Source: CAZSNT01 sp964607765
Lineage (GTDB): Bacteria > Verrucomicrobiota > Lentisphaeria > Oligosphaerales > JABHEG01
Direction of reading: 5' to 3'
DNA length: 64,000 bases
Assembly (NCBI GenBank): GCA_964607765.1
Contig: CAZSNT010000027.1
Location: 15,086-79,085, forward strand
Every line of letters starts with the position of its first letter. Position 1 is the first letter of the stretch. This document shows, one piece after another, positions 11,436 to 20,179 of the stretch. The notes beneath the pieces are model-generated. The model ran no database searches, was not told the DNA's origin, and saw only the letters and a program-made list of their open reading frames with translations. The position numbers and the translations under genes are program-made.

Positions 11436-11864
11436 TCAGTCGGCGTCTGTCAGCGTGACGCCTTTCTCGTTCAGGAACGTGCCCAGCTCCGCATCCACGC
11501 CCTGAATGTGCTGGATCAGCCAATTGGTCAGAAACACGTTGATGGACGTGGCCAGCGCCTTTGTCGCCCCCTCTTCCCGAAAATCATCCACCAACTGCCG
11601 CAGCATGCCTTTGAACGCCTTGTGCTGCTTCTGCTGCGCGGCCAAGCCCGGATACGCGTGCGCGGCCATGTGCGCCTCTTCCGCGGAGAAGTGGAAGTCG
11701 GTGTACTCAATCATGAAGTTGAGCATCTCCGATATCCGTGCCTCGCCCTGGCTGCTGTCGATGGCGCGCCCCAGATCGCCCAGACGCTGGACCAGCATCT
11801 GGTGCTGTTCGTCAATTAACGTCACGCCTATCGACAGACTGGGATCCCATTGGATCGGTTGCAT
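11436..11864 (-). CDS. Bacteriohemerythrin with one altered iron-ligand position
   Basis: A 142-residue single-domain hemerythrin, a cytoplasmic non-heme di-iron oxygen-binding protein. Expected ligands are present at H21 (DEQHQ), H58 and E62 (HFSAE), H81, H119 and D124 (HIQGVD). The position that is normally the first His of the HxxxH pair aligns with Q77 (AAQQKQH), so one of the five usual histidines seems to be missing. The start is ATG 11864 with AAGGAG 9 bases upstream. It sits 14 bp upstream of argS in the same direction. Roles described for the family are oxygen storage, delivery or sensing. The substitution makes altered oxygen or metal chemistry possible; the family assignment is secure. 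Confidence 0.92.
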   Translation of the reverse strand: MQPIQWDPSLSIGVTLIDEQHQMLVQRLGDLGRAIDSSQGEARISEMLNFMIEYTDFHFSAEEAHMAAHAYPGLAAQQKQHKAFKGMLRQLVDDFREEGATKALATSINVFLTNWLIQHIQGVDAELGTFLNEKGVTLTDAD

Positions 11865-11939
11865 CCTGCATCTCTCCTTGTGCCTGCCCTGAACACTGAC
11901 TTGTCACAGCGAAGCGCAGCAAAGACGGCACTCCGCCCC

Positions 11940-13571
11940 TCAGGGCGCATCCGACAACTGCTTCCCAAGCCGATGATCCACGGGCGGCGCATCCAGATCG
12001 AACACCCACCCGTCAACGCCCTGGTAAGCCAAAGCGTACCGTTTCTCTGCCAGCTTCCGCGCCAGCTTGTGATACCTGTCCGAGACGAAAACGTACCGCG
12101 TACGGACGGCCCGACGCAGAACGTCCGCCTCAGGAGGAGCCGAATCCGGCCGCGTTGTGCGGTCGACCACAATAGCCTCTTCGGGATGGGCCGCGTACAT
12201 GAACATCGGGTCCAGCCCGTAGCTGTAGACAAACTCCGGCGCGCAGAAAAACAGGCCGGGAAAGTCCTCAAACCGCAGGTTTGCAATATACGTGCCCGGC
12301 ACGACATTCGCACGGGCCCAGACGGCAAACTGCCGGGGCATCGTGAAGTGCCCGCCCCGGAAAAAATCCACGTGTAGCGGCACGAGCAGCCCGCAGACGA
12401 CAAACACACCCGCCGCAGCCGCGGCATGAAACGCCTCCCTGCGCTGCGAAAACAGGTCCTCGCACACAAGCCCCAACATCAGCACCGCTGACGGCAGCGC
12501 GTACTCGATCACGCGCCCGGCCAGGAAGAACGCGGCAAAAGCAACCAGCATCATGGCAGCCACAAGCCGATTCGCGTGCGGCATCCTGCGCCAGCGTGCC
12601 CCGGGCAGCATCCCCGCAACGCAGGCGCCAACCATCACCGGAAGCAGCCCGTTGTGGAACATCTGCAAAGGCGAAAGCGCACCAAACTCCAATGGACCGC
12701 GAACCGGCACGGAGCCGGACAACGCCTGCCAAACCACATCGATGCACTGGATCTTCCACACCAGGAACGTGTTCGGGACCTGAGGGTGAATCGTCAACCC
12801 GGCCAGCACACCCGCCACAGCCCCCGCACACGGCCGCAACGCCCGCCAGCCATGCTGCTTCAGCGTCACCATCGCGTAACAACCGGCGGGGAACAGAATG
12901 AAGTGCGGGTTGGAGTGGCAGTAGGCGAAGAGCACGCCGAACCCCGCTACCGGCCAGAACGGCGGATCCCGCTCGGCAGCCGCCAGCCGCACCGTCGTGA
13001 GCATGGTCAATATGATCGACAGCACGTGCGGCCGCACCATGTTGATCCGCACACAGAACAACGGACAGGCCAACACGCCCAGAACAATGAACGGCGCCGG
13101 CCGCTTCACGCCCAGCCGCAGCAACGCCCACGTCAGCGTGCCCATGTACATCAGCAGGAGCACGGCAGTCTCCAGCACGAACGGGGGCCTCTCGCCGCTG
13201 TACCCGAACAGCCCGGCCCAACGCCGAATCCCGGAGAGCAACGCGTGGAAACCCAACTCCTTGTCGTAAAACTGCTCGTGCCAGATCGATAGACGCGTCC
13301 ACGAAAAACGACGCCGCAACGCCGCGTCGCTGAACAAATCAGCCATGCCGATGTGGTACGGCGCATCGATCGAGAGGTCAGTGTCCGGAGACCACGTGCG
13401 AACGTGGATGAACGCGATCGCCGACGCCGTGAAAACGAACGCATACAGCGTAAAACGGACCTCCGCCCGCCTCAGTAACGCAACGACAATGGCGTGACCA
13501 CGCAGCGCCCCGTCCGTGCGCTGCGCCGTCACGCCGCCGTCCTCCGTCCTCTGCTCGCCGTCACATGCCAT
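11940..13571 (-). CDS. Polytopic membrane protein, glycosyltransferase-like (GT-C fold candidate)
   Basis: About 543 residues with ten or more hydrophobic segments and a soluble C-terminal domain (from about residue 410). Early on it has DTDLSIDAPYHIGMADLF, a luminal loop with acidic residues after the first membrane helix, as in GT-C glycosyltransferases and dolichyl-phosphate-mannose-type enzymes. The substrate is unknown and the assignment is tentative. I chose ATG 13571; ATG 13619 would add a Gly-rich tail. The frame stays open upstream through the 68-bp repeats and the gap, but that part is repeat, not gene. It lies 75 bp upstream of the hemerythrin gene and may head the operon. Confidence 0.65.
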   Translation of the reverse strand: MACDGEQRTEDGGVTAQRTDGALRGHAIVVALLRRAEVRFTLYAFVFTASAIAFIHVRTWSPDTDLSIDAPYHIGMADLFSDAALRRRFSWTRLSIWHEQFYDKELGFHALLSGIRRWAGLFGYSGERPPFVLETAVLLLMYMGTLTWALLRLGVKRPAPFIVLGVLACPLFCVRINMVRPHVLSIILTMLTTVRLAAAERDPPFWPVAGFGVLFAYCHSNPHFILFPAGCYAMVTLKQHGWRALRPCAGAVAGVLAGLTIHPQVPNTFLVWKIQCIDVVWQALSGSVPVRGPLEFGALSPLQMFHNGLLPVMVGACVAGMLPGARWRRMPHANRLVAAMMLVAFAAFFLAGRVIEYALPSAVLMLGLVCEDLFSQRREAFHAAAAAGVFVVCGLLVPLHVDFFRGGHFTMPRQFAVWARANVVPGTYIANLRFEDFPGLFFCAPEFVYSYGLDPMFMYAAHPEEAIVVDRTTRPDSAPPEADVLRRAVRTRYVFVSDRYHKLARKLAEKRYALAYQGVDGWVFDLDAPPVDHRLGKQLSDAP

Positions 13572-13642
13572 GGCCGTCAAATATGCCACCCCAACCCCGC
13601 CCCCACCACCGAGCGCCATGTCGTTGATCTGTTCCCCGAGAA

Positions 13643-13920
13643 CAGGGCGGCCACGCCCGAAACGACCCCCGCGGCCTCGCGCCGTGGGTGAGCGAGATCG
13701 GTTCCGCTGAGAGGACGGCCACGCCCGAAACGACCCCCGCGGCCTCGCGCCGTGGGTGAGCGAGATCGGTNNNNNNNNNNNNNNNNNNNNNNNNNNNNNN
13801 NNNNNNNNNNNNNNNNNNNNNNNNNNNNNNNNNNNNNNNNNNNNNNNNNNNNNNNNNNNNNNNNNNNNNNCCCGCGGCCTCGCGCCGTGGGTGAGCGAGA
13901 TCGGTTCCGCTGAGAGGACG
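13643..13920. repeat. 68-bp tandem repeats of a dispersed hairpin element, interrupted by a gap
   Basis: At least two full 68-bp units are visible (spacing 13649 to 13717), with further copies at and after the gap. Each has the semi-palindromic core CGCGGCCTCGCGCCGTG and the tail GGTGAGCGAGATCGGT. A diverged inverted copy is found at 5881–5930. The repeats occupy the divergent intergenic region 13572–14083. Confidence 0.8.
13771..13870. other. Assembly gap (100 N) within 68-bp repeats
   Basis: The 35 bases before the gap (13736–13770) are identical to the 35 bases after it (13871–13905). The flanks can be merged directly, or whole repeat units may be missing. Confidence 0.95.
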
Positions 13921-13991
13921 GCCACACCACGTCATCAATCCCGAACTTCCACCCCTCGCCAGAACTCCCCCATACTTTTTTCCGACTTTTT

Positions 13992-14036
13992 TCATCAATC
14001 GGCTTGATATTATATCAATCCTGTGATGATATTTAG
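13992..14036 (+). promoter_or_regulatory. AT-rich palindromic control region upstream of the XRE/zinc-ribbon gene
   Basis: TTGATAT-T-ATATCAA (14004–14018) is a perfect 15-bp palindrome. It is preceded by ATCAA-TCGGC-TTGAT, so half-sites recur about every 10 bp. TTGATA (14004–14009) and TGATAT (14027–14032) are 17 bp apart and could be the -35 and -10. The overlap of palindrome and promoter suggests an operator, possibly for autoregulation by the downstream HTH protein. Confidence 0.5.
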
Positions 14037-14083
14037 AATGTGTTCGCTGACGCACACGCGAGTGCTGCTCGAAGGATAGGGCG

Positions 14084-14659
14084 ATGCCAGGGACCTCGGA
14101 CTCGATCCACAAGCTGTTCCGTAACACGCGGCGTAACAGGGGAATGACTCAGTCATCCCTGGCCGCGGAGGCCGGGTGTACGCAGTCTGCGGTCAGTATG
14201 TTCGAGGCGGGTCGCAGCGAGGCACTGTCCCAAGAGAAGATCCGCGCCATTGCGGACATACTCGAACTTGATATTTCTCAGTTTTCCGCCGCCCCGCCAC
14301 CGGTGTCCGGCGACACCTGCCTCAAGTTCTGTCCCATTGATGAATGCCCCGCGAACATCCCCTACGCCGTCAGGGGTGAGCTCTGTTTCAAGCCGCGTCT
14401 CACCCGCGCCGCCACCGGCCGCCCCACACGCTGCGGCGACTGCGGCGAAGTCCTCGAAGAACGCTGTCCCAACCCGGACTGCTCCGCCAGCGTGTGTCCG
14501 GCGAGTTTCTGTCCGAACTGCGGCACAGCCTACGTGTCCGAAGCAATCCCCCGGCCCCGGCCCGACGCCTGGGCAGACGCACAGCGTGCCCGCATCAGAG
14601 AACTGCGCGCTCTGAGCGGCGCCGCACCCGAATCTCACACCGAACCGCGCAGCCAGTGA
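14084..14659 (+). CDS. XRE-family HTH regulator with C-terminal zinc-ribbon domains
   Basis: A 191-residue protein. Residues 10–65 form a Cro/CI-type helix-turn-helix (FRNTRRNRGMTQSSLAAEAG, then CTQSAVSMFEAGRSEALS). Residues 75–150 are cysteine-rich with CxxxC and CxxC patterns (CLKFCPIDEC, CGDCGEV, CPNPDC, CPASFCPNCG), indicating one or two zinc ribbons. This points to a DNA-binding regulator whose metal-binding part may sense metal or redox state or mediate protein contact. The start is ATG 14084 with GAAGGA upstream. It is divergent from the membrane-protein gene at 13571 and 142 bp upstream of the alpha-2-macroglobulin gene, which it may control (inference). Confidence 0.8.
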   Translation: MPGTSDSIHKLFRNTRRNRGMTQSSLAAEAGCTQSAVSMFEAGRSEALSQEKIRAIADILELDISQFSAAPPPVSGDTCLKFCPIDECPANIPYAVRGELCFKPRLTRAATGRPTRCGDCGEVLEERCPNPDCSASVCPASFCPNCGTAYVSEAIPRPRPDAWADAQRARIRELRALSGAAPESHTEPRSQ

Positions 14660-14661
14660 CG

Positions 14662-14805
14662 ATGACACTCACACAAACATCACAAGCAAGCCACTCGCCG
14701 ATGCAGCACGCCGCCGCCAACGCCGGCCTACACTCATCGTTCGCCGTTCACCAGGCCCGCGCCGCAGGCGCCCGTCAGTTCCCCGCAGGAGCATCCGCGC
14801 AATGA
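14662..14805 (+). CDS. Possible 47-residue peptide between the regulator and alpha-2-macroglobulin
   Basis: An ATG two bases after the regulator stop opens a 47-codon frame. Its TGA overlaps the ATG of the next gene (ATGA), a typical coupling signature. The peptide is Ala/His/Gln-rich, with no signal peptide and no recognised family, and its ribosome site is weak. It could be a leader that couples translation, or chance. Confidence 0.2.
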   Translation: MTLTQTSQASHSPMQHAAANAGLHSSFAVHQARAAGARQFPAGASAQ

Positions 14806-17800
14806 CCACACGCAATCTGGGCAGGCACCTCACCGTAGCCTCTGTCGCGCTCAATCTTGTTTTAGCGACATCTCTGGTGCTGGTGGGACTGTCCAGTTGC
14901 CGCGTCAACACGCCGGGACCTTCACTCCAAGCCGTTACGTTCCAGACCAACCAGGAAGTGGGTGGGCATCTGCTGTGCCAGTTTGGCACCGACATGACGC
15001 CCCGGCCCGACGCCGCGCCCTGCCCCGTAGTCGTCTCGCCCGCGTTCGAGTTCGAACTGGTCTGGCAGGACGCCACTCGTGCCCTGCTCCTGCCGGAGTC
15101 GCCCCTGCCGCCCGGCAAGCAATACGTCGTCCGCACAACCGAGACACTCCGCGACACTCAAGGCCGCGCAGTGCCCGAAACCCGACACGCCGTCACCACC
15201 CATCCGCTGACCGTCGCAGAGTTCGGACAGCCTGAGCACGTGGCGCCGGGACACACCCGCGTTTGCGTGACCTTCAACGGCCCGGTAAGCCCCGTCGAAC
15301 TGGTCGAGCACATGCACGCGTTCGACGACCGCGGCAAGTCGGTCCGACTCAAGGCCGTACTGACCGCGCCCCTGCGCAGCCCGACCATCGAGGCGTTCCA
15401 TCGCAGCGAAGCGCGGACACTGCGCCTGACCGTGCGGGCCGGGCTGCGCGCCCACCAGGCCGAATACGGACTGGCCGCCAACGAGACCGAAACCGTCGCG
15501 CTGAGCACGGCCCTGACCATCGGCGGCCTGACGACCGACACCGACCGCAGCGGCATGGCCCTGCGTTTCTCCGCTTCGGGGCAGATCAGCAGCGAGGCCG
15601 CGGCACGCGACATCGAGGTCACACCCCACGTGACCTTCCGGCTGCGTCCCGACTATCGCCGCGGCCGGCACCGGCTCGTCGGCCCGTTCCACCCGCGCAC
15701 CTTCTACCGCATCACCTTCCGGGAAGGCTTGCGGGCAACCGACGGCAGAAGCCTGGCCGAGGACACCGTCCGAACCGTGCTGACCGGCAGTCTGCGGCCG
15801 CGCCTGGAGTTTGTCACGCGCGGCCCGTTCCTCCCTCACGCGAAGCACTCCCAACTGCCTGTCAGGGTGTGCAACGTCGAGGAAATCCGGGCAACCGCCA
15901 CGCGGATCTACCCCAACAACCTGGTGGCGTTCTGGCGTGACGGCTCCTACTCCGCAGACGAGAACGGCCCGGTCACAGGCAACATGCTGTTCACACCGAA
16001 CGTCGGACCCGACACCCTCAAGATCGTCAACCTTCCGTTGCACGAACTGTTCGCAGACCAAGGCGCCGGGATCTACCTGATCACGGCCCGAGACACCGAC
16101 CGGTACTGGACGCGCGGCACACGAACCGTGGTGCGCACCGATCTCGCGCTCACCGTGAAGGCCTCGGACCGGGAGGTGGTTGCCTGGGTCCTGCGGCTCA
16201 GCGACAACACACCGGTTGCGGGCTGCGCACTGCAGGTCCTGTCCCAGCGCAACCAGGCGCTGGGCACAGGCCGGACCGATGCCAACGGCGTCGCACACAT
16301 CACGCTCGCCGCCAACCACGCGGGTGACGAGACACCGTACCTGCTGGTGGCCCGCAAAGGCAAGGACATCTCGCTGCTGCGACTGGGCGGCGAGTTCCGT
16401 CACAATCTGGCGCAGTTCGAGCTGCCGCAACGCACCTATCCGGGCTCGCATTACGAGGCATTCGTGTATTCGGAGCGCGGCGTCTGCAGGCCCGGCGAAC
16501 AGATGACCGTGAGCTTTCTGGTCCGGGACCGCACGCTGCAGCCCGTGTCCGGCGTACCGGCGGAGCTTGTCGTCACCGACCCGGGCGGCAAGACGTTCCT
16601 GCGACGCCGCCTCGAACTCGACACGCTCGGCTTTGCCACGGCCGCCGTCCCCGTCCCGCCACACGCACGCACCGGCCAATACGTAGCCACTGTCGGTATC
16701 CCGGAAGTTGCGGACTCCGCAACGGCACGCTGGGGCCGCTGCCAGTTCAGCGTCGCCTGCTACACCCCGGACCGCATTCGCCTCGATTTGCGGCTGGACC
16801 GTGAACACTGCAGCCCGGGCGAGGAGCTCGGTGCGGAGCTGGCCGCGGCCTACTACTTCGGCCGCCCCGCCGCGTTCTACAACGGCACACTCACAGCCGC
16901 GTACGCGCCGGTGCCGTTCGCGCCCAAGACGCACAGCGCCTTCGTGTTCGGGGACACGGAGCGGGCCTGGCAGCAGCCGCGGCTCTGGCGGAACCGGGCC
17001 AGCACGGACGAACAAGGCAAGCTCAGCTGCGCCGTGCCTATGCCCGCGGGGCTCCGGCCGCCTGCCGCCGTGGCGGTCACGGTGGCCTCGTCCGTGCAGG
17101 AGCCGGGCGGGCGCGCCGTCTCCGCCCAGGCCCGGGCAGTGCTGCACTGCTACCCGGTGTATGTCGGGTTGCGCGCGCTCTGGGACGCCTCCGAGCCGCC
17201 CGCGGAGCAACTCCGGTTCGCGTGGACGGGCATCGCGCCGGACGAAACCCCGACCGCGCCCACTCAGCCGCTCGAGTTCGAGCTGCTGCGGCAGCAGTGG
17301 CACTACGCGCTGTCGGCAGACTCGAACGGCCAGTTCGCCCGGCGTTGGACGCGCGAACTCACGCCGGTTGCCACCGGGGAAGTGACCGTGAACGCCGGTG
17401 AGACAGCCGGCGAACTGGCCCTGGCCTGCCCCGAACCCGGCTCCTATTGCCTGCTGGTCTCCGACCCGGTCGGGGGCGCACGCACGCGCCTGTCCTTCTA
17501 TTACTGGCAGGGCGACGGCGGCCGCGCCCGGCCGACGAACACAGCGTTCCTGCGCGTGCTCAGCGACAGAAGCAGCTACAGGCCCGGCGGCGAAGCCGTC
17601 CTGAGCTTCGACGCGCCGGCACAAGGCGCGGCGCTGATCTGCGTCGGCGCGGACCGCCTGCACACCACCACGCCGGTAGCCGTGGCGCCCGGCCGGAACG
17701 ACGTCCGGATACGTCTGCCCGTCACGCCCTTCGGATCCGCCTACGCATCCGTCACAGTGGTCCACGACGAGCCGCTGCCGGACGATGCGGGGCGACCGCG

Positions 17801-20156
17801 CCGGCTCTTCGGCCTGCTCCACCTCGAGGTCGACCAGCGCAAACACCGTCTCAGCGTGGACATTGCGGCCGAGGATCTGCTTGTGCCCGGCGAACAGGCC
17901 GCCATCCGGATCGACCTGCGAGAGAACGGTGCGCCGACAGGCGGCAAGGTACAGCTGTTCGGCGTCGACGAGGGCATCCTCGCCCTGACCGGGTACACAA
18001 CCCCCGACCCGTTCGAGTTCTTCCACGGTCAACGCCGGTGTGCGTTCGAGTTCGGCGATGTGTACGACCACCTGTTCCCCGAACTCCGGACCGGAGCGGG
18101 CCTGGCCTCCGCGATCGGGGGCGGAGGCGGCCTCGACCTGCGCAATCCGATCGCCTCGAAACAGATACAGCCCGCCGTGTTCGTGCTGCCTGTGGCCACC
18201 ATCCCCGACACGGGCACGCAAACGCTCACGGTCGACCTGCCGGATCACACCGGCGCGCTGCGCCTGATGGCTGTGGCGTGGACTCCCGACACCGTGGGCT
18301 CGGCAGAACGCGAGGTCGCACTCCGTCACCCGGTGACCGTGCAATTGACCGCGCCGCGTGCCGTGGCGCCCGGCGACGAATTCGAGGGTACGGCCCAGCT
18401 CTTCAACCACGATGCGGACGCGGACAGCGCGCACCTCGTGCTCTCCGTGACCGGGCCAGTCCGCTTCCTCAGCAGCCCGTCCGCACGGCTTGACTTGGCG
18501 CAGGGCCGCGAGAAAACCGTGCCAGTCCGCTTCCGCGCGCTCCCGGACCAAGCCGGACCGGTCGTGATCACCGCGGACCTGCGTGTCGGGGACGCACGAC
18601 ACCGGACCACCGCCGCCTTCAGCGTCCGCCCGCCCAGTCCACCGGTCTACCGCAGCGGCTACGCTGTGATCAAGCCGGGGACCGAAGACAGCATCGAACT
18701 GCCCGGCGCCTGGCTGCGAGGCACGGCGGAAGCGCGTTTGACCGTGTCGTCCTCAGTCGACGTGGAGATCCTCGGCGCCTTCGAGTGGCTGCGGCGCTAC
18801 CCGTACGGATGCCTGGAACAGACGATCAGCGGCGCATTCCCCGTGCTCTATACCCGGGCCATTCCGGGCCTGGCCGAGCAGTTGTCGCCCGACGCCGCAC
18901 ACCCTTTCGGGCACGCCGTGGAGCGTGCCATCCGCCGCATCATGCTCATGGAACTGCCACGCGGCGGCTTCGCCATGTGGCCGGGCAACTCGCGAGCATG
19001 GCATGCCGGTTCGGTCTACGCGGCACACTTCCTGATCGAGGCACGCAACTGCGGGTTCGAGCTCGACCAGGCTGTGTGGCGCCGGACCGTGGACTACCTG
19101 CGCGCCGGGGTCACACGCAGCAGTCGCGGACTCAGTACGGAGGATCGCGCCTACGGTCTCTACCTTCTCGCGCTCGCGGATCAGCCCCTGTCCGGCCTCG
19201 CCGAGAGCATGGTCGCGGACCAGGCTGTCTCCGCCCTGGCCCGGGCGCTGGCAGCAGCCGCCCTGATCCGGGGCGGCCGTGCCCGGACCGGTGCGGAGGC
19301 GCTGCACCAGGCCCTCAAAGACAACATCCTCAACGACGAGTGCACGTGGGACATGGACACGCCCGTCAGACGCACCGCACTCGTGCTCAACGCGCTCCTC
19401 GATGTGACCCCCGACCACCCCGAGGTAGTGAGACTCCTGAACATGCTGCGCCGGACCCGGACCCGGAACGGGCACTGGGGGCAAACGCAAAGCAACGCAA
19501 TGGCCGTTCTGGCCCTCGGCAAGTGGCTGACTCTGAGCCGCCCGCGCGCCAACAGCCGCGCACTGGTCGTCGACGCTGACGGGCAACGCCACAACGCGCC
19601 CGGCACCAAGCCGCTGGTGCTGAAACCGGAGGCCGATGCCGGCAGCGCCTTCACAGTCCACGCGCTCGGCCCGGGCCCCGCCTACGCGGCCTGGTACACG
19701 CGCGGCGTGCCGCTGGTCGCAGACGCACACACCATCGTGGAGGGCATGACAGTCGAGCGCACGTACCTGGACGCCAAAGGCAAGCCGGCAACCACGTTCG
19801 AGCAGGGCGACTTGGTGACGGTCAAGATCGCGCTGCACTCGCCCGCCGCAAGACGCAACATCGCCGTGGCGGACCTGCTGCCCGGTTGCCTTGAGATCGA
19901 GGATGCGTCGCTGCGCACGCGCTGGGCGCCGAGCGCGGGGCTTCCCAGCAACTTAAACGTCGACTTCGTCGAGCGGCTTGACGATCGGTTGCTTCTGTTC
20001 TGCAGCCTTCCGAAGGACCGGCAGGCAACGTTCACTTACACGGCGCGCGCCGTGTCTCGAGGCCGGTTCGCCGAGCCGCGGATCTGCGCGGAAGCAATGT
20101 ACGAGCCCGAAGTACAGGCCAGCACGGGCGGTGGCGCCACAATCGTGGTGAACTGA
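14802..20156 (+). CDS. Bacterial alpha-2-macroglobulin lipoprotein (YfhM-like)
   Basis: A 1784-residue envelope protein. The N-terminus has a membrane segment ending in a lipobox (L30-S-S-C33), so it is probably lipidated and anchored facing the periplasm. Successive beta-sandwich (MG) domains follow, with SERGVCRPGEQMTVSFLVRD and FGVDEGILALTGY as typical landmarks. The thioester motif GCLEQ is intact (C1337 and Q1340), and an alpha/alpha-toroid follows. In the family, the thioester traps attacking proteases after bait cleavage. The gene is followed 23 bp later by pbpC, the same pairing as yfhM–pbpC in Escherichia coli. The link suggests defence and repair of a breached cell wall. The start is ATG 14802 with CAGGAG upstream. 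Confidence 0.93.
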   Translation: MTTRNLGRHLTVASVALNLVLATSLVLVGLSSCRVNTPGPSLQAVTFQTNQEVGGHLLCQFGTDMTPRPDAAPCPVVVSPAFEFELVWQDATRALLLPESPLPPGKQYVVRTTETLRDTQGRAVPETRHAVTTHPLTVAEFGQPEHVAPGHTRVCVTFNGPVSPVELVEHMHAFDDRGKSVRLKAVLTAPLRSPTIEAFHRSEARTLRLTVRAGLRAHQAEYGLAANETETVALSTALTIGGLTTDTDRSGMALRFSASGQISSEAAARDIEVTPHVTFRLRPDYRRGRHRLVGPFHPRTFYRITFREGLRATDGRSLAEDTVRTVLTGSLRPRLEFVTRGPFLPHAKHSQLPVRVCNVEEIRATATRIYPNNLVAFWRDGSYSADENGPVTGNMLFTPNVGPDTLKIVNLPLHELFADQGAGIYLITARDTDRYWTRGTRTVVRTDLALTVKASDREVVAWVLRLSDNTPVAGCALQVLSQRNQALGTGRTDANGVAHITLAANHAGDETPYLLVARKGKDISLLRLGGEFRHNLAQFELPQRTYPGSHYEAFVYSERGVCRPGEQMTVSFLVRDRTLQPVSGVPAELVVTDPGGKTFLRRRLELDTLGFATAAVPVPPHARTGQYVATVGIPEVADSATARWGRCQFSVACYTPDRIRLDLRLDREHCSPGEELGAELAAAYYFGRPAAFYNGTLTAAYAPVPFAPKTHSAFVFGDTERAWQQPRLWRNRASTDEQGKLSCAVPMPAGLRPPAAVAVTVASSVQEPGGRAVSAQARAVLHCYPVYVGLRALWDASEPPAEQLRFAWTGIAPDETPTAPTQPLEFELLRQQWHYALSADSNGQFARRWTRELTPVATGEVTVNAGETAGELALACPEPGSYCLLVSDPVGGARTRLSFYYWQGDGGRARPTNTAFLRVLSDRSSYRPGGEAVLSFDAPAQGAALICVGADRLHTTTPVAVAPGRNDVRIRLPVTPFGSAYASVTVVHDEPLPDDAGRPRRLFGLLHLEVDQRKHRLSVDIAAEDLLVPGEQAAIRIDLRENGAPTGGKVQLFGVDEGILALTGYTTPDPFEFFHGQRRCAFEFGDVYDHLFPELRTGAGLASAIGGGGGLDLRNPIASKQIQPAVFVLPVATIPDTGTQTLTVDLPDHTGALRLMAVAWTPDTVGSAEREVALRHPVTVQLTAPRAVAPGDEFEGTAQLFNHDADADSAHLVLSVTGPVRFLSSPSARLDLAQGREKTVPVRFRALPDQAGPVVITADLRVGDARHRTTAAFSVRPPSPPVYRSGYAVIKPGTEDSIELPGAWLRGTAEARLTVSSSVDVEILGAFEWLRRYPYGCLEQTISGAFPVLYTRAIPGLAEQLSPDAAHPFGHAVERAIRRIMLMELPRGGFAMWPGNSRAWHAGSVYAAHFLIEARNCGFELDQAVWRRTVDYLRAGVTRSSRGLSTEDRAYGLYLLALADQPLSGLAESMVADQAVSALARALAAAALIRGGRARTGAEALHQALKDNILNDECTWDMDTPVRRTALVLNALLDVTPDHPEVVRLLNMLRRTRTRNGHWGQTQSNAMAVLALGKWLTLSRPRANSRALVVDADGQRHNAPGTKPLVLKPEADAGSAFTVHALGPGPAYAAWYTRGVPLVADAHTIVEGMTVERTYLDAKGKPATTFEQGDLVTVKIALHSPAARRNIAVADLLPGCLEIEDASLRTRWAPSAGLPSNLNVDFVERLDDRLLLFCSLPKDRQATFTYTARAVSRGRFAEPRICAEAMYEPEVQASTGGGATIVVN

Positions 20157-20179
20157 CCCATTCCACAGGAGACAAACAC

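Noticed and set aside
13572..13925. N-terminal extension of the membrane-protein frame through repeats and the gap
   Set aside because: The extra residues are translated 68-bp repeats and N; the first membrane helix lies after ATG 13571.
14922..18602. A 1226-residue minus-strand frame opposite the alpha-2-macroglobulin gene
   Set aside because: Antisense shadow; the plus-strand protein has an intact thioester and family layout.
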